Part shown: positions 58,665 to 64,000 of the stretch, piece by piece
Position numbering within the stretch: the stretch's first letter is position 1
Layout: every line of letters starts with the position of its first letter
Origin: Rhizobium sp. CFBP 8762
GTDB lineage: Bacteria; Pseudomonadota; Alphaproteobacteria; Rhizobiales; Rhizobiaceae
Direction: 5' to 3'
NCBI RefSeq assembly: GCF_014841565.1
Contig: NZ_JACYUD010000001.1
Coordinates: 62,001 to 126,000 of the forward strand
Length of the DNA: 64,000 bases
Notes under the pieces: model-generated
Told to the model about the DNA's origin: nothing
Databases searched by the model: none
Seen by the model: the letters and a program-made list of their open reading frames with translations, nothing else
Made by a program: the position numbers and the translations under genes

Positions 58665-59777
58665 TCAAGCCACCCTTTCAAATTCATCGCATCTGTCCGG
58701 TCCGAACATAGCAGAGCGGACCAGCGCAAAACCCGGCTGTCCTGCGCCTGAATGGATCGGCGCAACAAGACCGGACGGCCCAATCGCCGCCGCCCCCATA
58801 AACAGCATGATGTGGTCTACCAGATCGGCATCCAAGAAGGCACGCGCAATCCTTGCGCCACCTTCGACAATCAATGAGGATACTCCACGCGCACTGAGCG
58901 CTGTCAGCAAGGGCGCAAGGTCCTGCGCTTCAACAACTTCCGCCCCCTGATCGCGATAGGCCATGCATCGATCTTGATCGGCCTGTTCGGTCACAATCAT
59001 CAAAGGCACCCGGCCAGCGCTTTTCACCAGACGGCTGTGCAGCGGCAGACGCAAATGCCGGTCCAGAACAATACGAAGCGGCGAACAGTTCTCCAGCCCC
59101 GGCAAACGACAGGTCAGGTCCGGATCATCGGCCAGCGCCGTGCCGATCCCAATCAGAATGGAGTCGCTTTCCGCCCGAAGAACATGGGATTGGGCTCGGG
59201 CCAGCGGCCCGGTGATAGCAACCTGCCCCTGCCTGGGCATGAGATCGCTGCGCCCGATCATGCCATCCGCCGATACCGCCAACTTCAGAGTGACATGGGG
59301 GCGGCCCAGCGTTTGGCGGGTCAGATAGGCTTGCAACGCGCGCACGCCTTCGTCCGCGAGCACGCCCGTGACGACATCAATTCCCGCATCTCTCAACATC
59401 TGGAACCCACGCCCGCTGACCCGCGTATCGGGATCATCAGCACTGACAACCACACGCGTGATACCGGCAGCGATCAACGCATCAACACAAGGCGGCGTTT
59501 TGCCGTGGTGGGAACAGGGTTCCAGCGTGACATAGGCTGTTGCGCCTCGCGCACGATCGCCCGCATCGAGCAGGGCCTGCGTCTCCGCATGGGGTCTTCC
59601 GCCGATGGCTGTCACCGCCCGCCCGACAATATACGGACCATCACCATCATCACGCACGATCAAGCACCCGACAGACGGATTGGTATCGGTTTGCCCAAGG
59701 TGCCAGCGGGAGAGACGCAACGCGGCTGCCATGAACCGCTGATCCACTGTACTCTTCCCAATGGCCAACTGGCGCAT
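58665..59777 (-). CDS. ribD: Bifunctional diaminohydroxyphosphoribosylaminopyrimidine deaminase/5-amino-6-(5-phosphoribosylamino)uracil reductase
   Basis: A 370-residue bifunctional enzyme in riboflavin synthesis. The N-terminal deaminase has zinc motif PHAETQALLDAG ... LEPCSHHGKTPPCVDALI. The C-terminal reductase has VTLKLAVSADGMIG, DSILIGIGTALADDPDLTCR and SLIVEGGARIARAFLDADLVD. ATG 59777 lies 4 bases after the nrdR stop; the longer frame to 59840 would overlap nrdR. Its stop abuts the ribE start. Confidence 0.96.
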   Translation of the reverse strand: MRQLAIGKSTVDQRFMAAALRLSRWHLGQTDTNPSVGCLIVRDDGDGPYIVGRAVTAIGGRPHAETQALLDAGDRARGATAYVTLEPCSHHGKTPPCVDALIAAGITRVVVSADDPDTRVSGRGFQMLRDAGIDVVTGVLADEGVRALQAYLTRQTLGRPHVTLKLAVSADGMIGRSDLMPRQGQVAITGPLARAQSHVLRAESDSILIGIGTALADDPDLTCRLPGLENCSPLRIVLDRHLRLPLHSRLVKSAGRVPLMIVTEQADQDRCMAYRDQGAEVVEAQDLAPLLTALSARGVSSLIVEGGARIARAFLDADLVDHIMLFMGAAAIGPSGLVAPIHSGAGQPGFALVRSAMFGPDRCDEFERVA

Positions 59778-59781
59778 GCCG

Positions 59782-60282
59782 TCAGCTTTCCGTGTAGGGA
59801 GAAACGGGCCGGTCGTCCGGCTCACGCCCAATGCGTGCATTGATTTCAGCGATCACCTTCTCGAAATCTTCCGCATGCGAAAAATCGCGGTAAACAGATG
59901 CGTAGCGAACAAATGCCACGTCATCGAGGCTTTTCAGCGCCTCCAGAACCTGTAGCCCGATCTCTTCGGACGAGATATCTGTTTCACCGGAACTTTCCAG
60001 TCGCCGGACAATGCCGGACACGGCACGCTCGATCCGGTCGCGCTCCACCGGGCGTTTGCGAAGCGCAATCTCGAACGAACGCTGCAATTTTTCGCGCTCG
60101 AACGGAACCTTGCGCCCCGTCTTCTTAATGATCATCAGTTCGCGCAGTTGCACCCGCTCGAATGTCGTGAACCGGCCTCCGCAGTCAGGACAAATGCGCC
60201 TGCGGCGAATGGATGTCCCGTCCTCTGCAGGGCGGGAATCCTTGACCTGGGTATCTTCCGATCCGCAATAGGGGCAACGCAT
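59782..60282 (-). CDS. nrdR: Transcriptional repressor NrdR
   Basis: A 166-residue zinc-ribbon/ATP-cone regulator of ribonucleotide reductase genes. The zinc ribbon is [17 protein letters not shown] ... [15 protein letters not shown], and the ATP cone is [16 protein letters not shown]-like [20 protein letters not shown] ... VASVYRDF-like [14 protein letters not shown]. It lies between glyA (6-base gap) and ribD (4-base gap), a conserved order. Confidence 0.96.
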   Translation of the reverse strand: MRCPYCGSEDTQVKDSRPAEDGTSIRRRRICPDCGGRFTTFERVQLRELMIIKKTGRKVPFEREKLQRSFEIALRKRPVERDRIERAVSGIVRRLESSGETDISSEEIGLQVLEALKSLDDVAFVRYASVYRDFSHAEDFEKVIAEINARIGREPDDRPVSPYTES

Positions 60283-60288
60283 ACGATG

Positions 60289-61590
60289 CTATCCGAGATA
60301 CGGATACATCGGGAAACGGTCCGTCAGCTTGACAACCTTTTCACGCACACCCGCTTCCACAGTCGCATTGCCGTCGTCCGAATTGGCAACCTTCAAACCA
60401 TCCAGCACCTCAACGATGAGATTGCCGATTTCCGTGAATTCCGCTTCCTTGAAACCGCGTGTCGTACCGGCTGGCGAGCCAAGGCGGACGCCGGAGGTTA
60501 CAAACGGCTTTTCGGGATCGAACGGAATGCCGTTCTTGTTGCAGGTAATATAGGCACGCCCGAGACCGGCTTCTGCGCGCTTGCCGGTGGCATTTTTCTT
60601 GCGCAGGTCTACCAGCATCAGGTGGTTGTCCGTGCCACCAGAGACGACATCGAGACCGCCAGCAATCAGCGTGTTCGACAGTGTCTGTGCGTTCTTGACG
60701 ACCTGAGCGGCATAGTCCTTGAATTCCGGCTTCAGCGCTTCGCCAAATGCCACAGCCTTGGCAGCGATGACATGCATTAACGGGCCGCCCTGCAAGCCGG
60801 GGAATACGGCAGAATTGAACTTCTTTGCCAGATCCTCGTCATTGGTCAGAATCATACCGCCGCGCGGGCCGCGAAGCGACTTGTGCGTGGTGGTGGTTGC
60901 CACATGGCAATGCGGGAATGGCGATGGGTGAACACCACCGGCAACAAGACCGGCAATGTGCGCCATGTCGACCATCAGATACGCGCCGACCGCATCGGCA
61001 ATTTCGCGGAAACGCTTCCAGTCCCAGATGCGGGAATAGGCCGTACCGCCTGCAATGATGATCTTGGGCTTGTGCTCATGGGCACGGCGCTCGATTTCTT
61101 CCATATCCAGACGGTGGTCGTCTTCACGCACGCCGTAGGACACGACGTTGAACCACTTGCCGGACATGTTAACCGGCGAACCGTGCGTCAAATGCCCGCC
61201 GGAGTTCAGGTCCAGACCCATGAAGGTATCGCCGGGCTGCAACAGAGCCAAAAAAACGGCCTGATTCATCTGGCTGCCGGAATTCGGCTGAACGTTGGCA
61301 AACTTCACGCCAAACAGTTCCTTGGCACGCTCAATCGCCAGCTCTTCTGCAATATCAACGAACTGGCAGCCGCCATAGTAGCGCTTGCCCGGATAACCCT
61401 CGGCGTATTTGTTGGTCATGATGGAGCCCTGGGCTTCCAGCACGGCGCGAGACACAATGTTTTCCGAGGCGATCAGTTCGATCTCGTGACGCTGACGACC
61501 CAGTTCCTTTTCGATAGCGCCAAAAATGGCCGGATCGGAATCAGCCAGCGAGCGGCTGAAGAAAGCATCATTTGCAGAAGAAGTCGTCAT
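60289..61590 (-). CDS. glyA: Serine hydroxymethyltransferase
   Basis: A 433-residue PLP enzyme that converts serine and tetrahydrofolate to glycine and methylene-tetrahydrofolate. Family features are [41 protein letters not shown], the PLP Lys in [16 protein letters not shown], and the ending [20 protein letters not shown] 61590 ([11 protein letters not shown]) has AGGAG at good distance. It heads the glyA-nrdR-ribD-ribE unit. Confidence 0.97.
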   Translation of the reverse strand: MTTSSANDAFFSRSLADSDPAIFGAIEKELGRQRHEIELIASENIVSRAVLEAQGSIMTNKYAEGYPGKRYYGGCQFVDIAEELAIERAKELFGVKFANVQPNSGSQMNQAVFLALLQPGDTFMGLDLNSGGHLTHGSPVNMSGKWFNVVSYGVREDDHRLDMEEIERRAHEHKPKIIIAGGTAYSRIWDWKRFREIADAVGAYLMVDMAHIAGLVAGGVHPSPFPHCHVATTTTHKSLRGPRGGMILTNDEDLAKKFNSAVFPGLQGGPLMHVIAAKAVAFGEALKPEFKDYAAQVVKNAQTLSNTLIAGGLDVVSGGTDNHLMLVDLRKKNATGKRAEAGLGRAYITCNKNGIPFDPEKPFVTSGVRLGSPAGTTRGFKEAEFTEIGNLIVEVLDGLKVANSDDGNATVEAGVREKVVKLTDRFPMYPYLG

Positions 61591-61696
61591 GTCAGAAGCT
61601 CCTATGGAACATTTGCAACGGTGTTTACCGGTGTCGCACAGCCAGAGCAATATCTGCTGTGCGGATTGCGTCATTTCGCAGCTGTTTCGAAACGAA

Positions 61697-61728
61697 ATAG
61701 CCGCCTGTAATGGCTTACAGACGGCTAT
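61697..61728 (-). terminator. Long hairpin downstream of ldtP
   Basis: Arms ATAGCCGCCTGTAA (61697-61710) and TTACAGACGGCTAT (61715-61728) pair at 13 of 14 positions around TGGC. It lies 25 bases after the ldtP stop and before glyA; downstream on the minus strand are only short T runs. It is best read as the ldtP terminator. Confidence 0.6.
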
Positions 61729-61752
61729 ATACGTGCTTTAGAAAGGTGTGGA

Positions 61753-63066
61753 TTACTGGATCGGCTGCTCTATACCCGTCGTGGTTTGCAGCGCCAGCTC
61801 GGCAGCACCGTCCTTCTGGTAGATATCATCGCGGAACTGGACGATTCCATCGGTGGACGACCATGCCGTGATATAGGTGAAGTACACCGGCACTTCCTCG
61901 GCCAGCTTCACCGGCGTATTGACGCCCGTGCGGATGGTCTGCTCGATCTGCGACCGCGACCAGCCCGGCGTTTCCTTGAGCAACCACGTGGACAGGTCAC
62001 GCACGTTCTGCACGCGCACACAGCCTGACGAGTCAAAGCGGATCAGCTTGTTGAACAGGCCCTGTTGGGGCGTGTCATGCATGTAGACCTGGTGCTCATT
62101 GTGGAAGTTGATCTTGGTCGAAGACATGGCGTTGATCTTGCCGGGGTCCTGACGGAACATGAGGTTCGGTGCCTTTTCGGCGTTCCAGTCAATTGTCTCA
62201 GGCGAGACTTCATTGCCCTGCCCATCGATCAGGCGGATGGCGTTGCGCTCCAGATAGGTCGGGTCTTTGCGCATCAGCGGCATGATATCCTTCTGGATGA
62301 TCGAGCGCGGCGCGGTCCAGTACGGGTTGAGGATAACCTCATAAATCTTGGAATTCAGAATCGGCGACTGACGGTCGATCTTGCCCACGATTGCCGTGTG
62401 GCGCAGCACGACACGACCATTTTCAACCGCCTCGATGTGGGCAGCCGGAATGTTGACCATCACATACCGGCGACCGAGATCGCCTGACATGGCCTGCAGG
62501 CGCGTCAGGTTGGTGCGCAGTTGGCCAAGCCGCATATCAGCGGGAATATTGATGGCCTTGACGGTGTATTCACCCATCACGCCGTCATCAGGCAAACCGT
62601 GGCGGGCCTGAAAGCGCTTGACGGCACCGTCGACGTAGGAATCAAATTCGTTCGACAGACCGGCCGAACGCGGCAAATCACCGGAAATGATGAGACGCTT
62701 GCGCAAGGCCTGCACCGAAGGGTCGGAAACGCCCAGTTGCAGACGAACGGACGAATTGACCGACGGCCAGCCGCCGTTGGAGACGATATCCTGATAGGCG
62801 AAAATCGCCTGCTGGACGTGATTGACGGTGCCGGGGCCGAAAACGGGATTGTTGGAAACAACCGCATTGGACGTGCGCGACGCCTGCGCGTCAAACTGAT
62901 CATCCCAGGCGCCACGGCGTGGCGCGTTGATAATGTCGTCCATCGCCGTTTGCGCACTCGCCTTCCCGGCAAACATGGCAGCCACACCCACAGTGGCCGC
63001 CGAGCGCAAGAAGGCACGGCGCGATTGCGCATCAATTCCAGTTTTCTTCGACATTTTCTTTACCAT
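61753..63066 (-). CDS. ldtP: L,D-transpeptidase (YkuD family, LdtP-like)
   Basis: A 437-residue periplasmic enzyme that makes or edits 3-3 links in peptidoglycan. A Tat-type signal (RRAFLRSAATVGVAAMFAGKASA) is followed by an amidase-like N-domain, a peptidoglycan-binding helix bundle (FDSYVDGAVKRFQARHGLPDDGVMG) and the catalytic YkuD domain with HDTPQQGLF and RFDSSGCVRVQNV, where the Cys attacks. Sequence and neighbour match LdtP of Liberibacter. ATG 63066 (MVKKMSKK) or 63054 are both possible starts. Confidence 0.9.
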   Translation of the reverse strand: MVKKMSKKTGIDAQSRRAFLRSAATVGVAAMFAGKASAQTAMDDIINAPRRGAWDDQFDAQASRTSNAVVSNNPVFGPGTVNHVQQAIFAYQDIVSNGGWPSVNSSVRLQLGVSDPSVQALRKRLIISGDLPRSAGLSNEFDSYVDGAVKRFQARHGLPDDGVMGEYTVKAINIPADMRLGQLRTNLTRLQAMSGDLGRRYVMVNIPAAHIEAVENGRVVLRHTAIVGKIDRQSPILNSKIYEVILNPYWTAPRSIIQKDIMPLMRKDPTYLERNAIRLIDGQGNEVSPETIDWNAEKAPNLMFRQDPGKINAMSSTKINFHNEHQVYMHDTPQQGLFNKLIRFDSSGCVRVQNVRDLSTWLLKETPGWSRSQIEQTIRTGVNTPVKLAEEVPVYFTYITAWSSTDGIVQFRDDIYQKDGAAELALQTTTGIEQPIQ

Positions 63067-63252
63067 CAGGCTTGACTTGGCTCCGGAGTTGCGGCGCTTT
63101 ACCACAAACGGCTCAACAATAGCTATCGGCCTTTTGCCTGGATAAAGCGCAGACTGCGCTGGGTTCAAAGCCTCTAATGGCTGCAACGCCTGCTTGTTCC
63201 CACTCCTTACCGCTGTCACACCAATATGGCCGATTCGTGTCTGGCGGACGGA

Positions 63253-63777
63253 TTACAGTCTGTAAGCGATGCTATCGTTCCAGAAGCGATCCAGTCGCTG
63301 GAGCAGCTTGTTCATCTGACCGAATTCGTCGGTTCCGATGCCGCCGACTTTCTGGATGGAGCCGATATGACGCTCATACAGGCCGGCAACGGTTTCGGCG
63401 ATTTCCTGTCCCTGCTCGGTCAGGCTGATACGCACGGAGCGTCGGTCTACACGCGAACGCTGATGGTTGATGAAGCCAAGGTCCACCAGTTTTTTGACAT
63501 TGTAGGAAACGTTGGAGCCGAGATAGTAACCGCGTGAACGCAACTCGCCTGCCGTCAATTCCGATGTGCCGATGTTGAACAGCAGCAGCGCCTGAACGGC
63601 ATTGACGTCGCTTCGGCCCGAACGGTCAAATTCGTCCTTCACCACATCCAGAAGGCGGCGGTGCAAGCGCTCGACCAGATGCAGGGATTCCATATAGAGT
63701 TCGCGGATTGTGTCTTCCTGAAAGTCTTGCGTCGATGCCTGCGGCTTCAGCTTGGTGTTCATGGTTCTTGCGTTCAT
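63253..63777 (-). CDS. ldtR: MarR-type winged-helix regulator LdtR
   Basis: A 174-residue winged-helix protein. The HTH and wing run from [51 protein letters not shown], with the DRRSV wing of the MarR group. It resembles LdtR of Liberibacter, the activator of the L,D-transpeptidase gene, and sits just upstream of that gene here with a gap of 186 bases. ATG 63777 has GAGG nine bases upstream and is preferred over GTG 63792. Confidence 0.85.
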   Translation of the reverse strand: MNARTMNTKLKPQASTQDFQEDTIRELYMESLHLVERLHRRLLDVVKDEFDRSGRSDVNAVQALLLFNIGTSELTAGELRSRGYYLGSNVSYNVKKLVDLGFINHQRSRVDRRSVRISLTEQGQEIAETVAGLYERHIGSIQKVGGIGTDEFGQMNKLLQRLDRFWNDSIAYRL

Positions 63778-63910
63778 GGGGTCGTGCCTCACTGTTTTGC
63801 TTGGCGGTTTTTGTTTTATCGTCCGCCTTATGTGAGAGTTTTAGGCTCGACCTCTAAAATTCTACTTAAATTGCAAGCTTAACAGCACCTTACCGGCACG
63901 CCAGCACGTT

Positions 63911-64000
63911 TCAGGGTGAATCAATTCTTACCCGTCCCCGCTTTTTGGCGCGGCTGCGCCGCTCCATAAACAGCGCGATCCTTAGCAGCACAAAGACGAT
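63911..64000 (-). CDS. C-terminal end of an unidentified protein (partial)
   Basis: The minus strand is open from the right edge of the window to a TGA at 63913-63911. The 29 visible residues read as a hydrophobic end (IVFVLLRIALFMERR) followed by a basic tail (SRAKKRGRVRIDSP), as at the end of a small membrane protein. The rest is outside the window. In related genomes a small membrane protein often precedes ldtR, but identity cannot be settled. Confidence 0.45.
   Translation of the reverse strand: MVFVLLRIALFMERRSRAKKRGRVRIDSP

Overview
The window is a gene-dense stretch of chromosome from an alphaproteobacterium, most likely of the order Hyphomicrobiales (Rhizobiales; Rhizobium/Agrobacterium/Brucella side). 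The evidence is the core-gene order: nuoA-M with a long-tailed NuoE, hupB-lon-clpX-clpP, rplM-rpsI-argC-ctaA, merR-ihfA-fabH-plsX-DUF177-UbiCC-bamE, and nusB-ribH-ribE-ribD-nrdR-glyA-ldtP-ldtR. The genus cannot be fixed from the sequence alone. No rRNA, transposon, prophage or CRISPR array was found; most of the window is conserved housekeeping chromosome with a few accessory islands.

Region 1 (1-12.6 kb, minus strand) is the complex I operon from nuoA to the first 72 codons of nuoM, with a tiny unannotated 36-codon ORF coupled to the nuoD stop codon. Region 2 (12.7-16.5 kb) has tRNA-Asp(GTC) and tRNA-Val(TAC) on opposite strands, separated by about 560 bases with no gene, followed by an orphan PAS/histidine-kinase/double-receiver protein. 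Region 3 (16.5-23.6 kb) has a YhaO/YhaN (SbcD/SbcC-like) nuclease pair, a divergent MarR regulator whose promoter overlaps a perfect palindrome, and an SDR dehydrogenase/FAH hydrolase pair. Region 4 (23.6-29.3 kb) is hupB-lon-clpX-clpP, with heat-shock-type promoter candidates before clpP and lon and hairpin terminators after hupB, lon, clpX and clpP.

Region 5 (29.3-36.1 kb) holds a phospholipase-D-like enzyme, an endo/exonuclease/phosphatase-family protein, a four-gene run (VOC, CoA-binding, O-acetylhomoserine sulfhydrylase-like, cupin), an EamA exporter and an enoyl-CoA hydratase-like protein. Region 6 (36.2-39.6 kb) is rplM-rpsI with a clear promoter and a leader hairpin, then argC and convergent ctaA. 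Region 7 (39.8-48.1 kb) is a polysaccharide locus: DUF2842 membrane protein, FemAB/BcsL-type acyltransferase, a Wzz/BY-kinase fusion protein with a ruined P-loop, an OPX export lipoprotein, a GT4 glycosyltransferase, a polyprenyl-phosphate sugar transferase and an O-antigen-ligase-type protein. Its content and position suggest a unipolar-polysaccharide (upp-like) surface adhesin locus.

Region 8 (48.1-57.4 kb) has tRNA-Pro(GGG), the merR-ihfA-fabH-plsX lipid/nucleoid block, DUF177, the cytochrome bc1 chaperone, bamE, a membrane pyrophosphatase and an MFS transporter coupled to nusB-ribH. Region 9 (57.4-64 kb) has ribH, ribE, ribD, nrdR and glyA, then the L,D-transpeptidase and its probable MarR-type regulator LdtR, and the 3' end of a further gene. 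Two intergenic repeat-like elements (about 53.3 and 58.0 kb) resemble the mosaic repeats scattered through rhizobial genomes.
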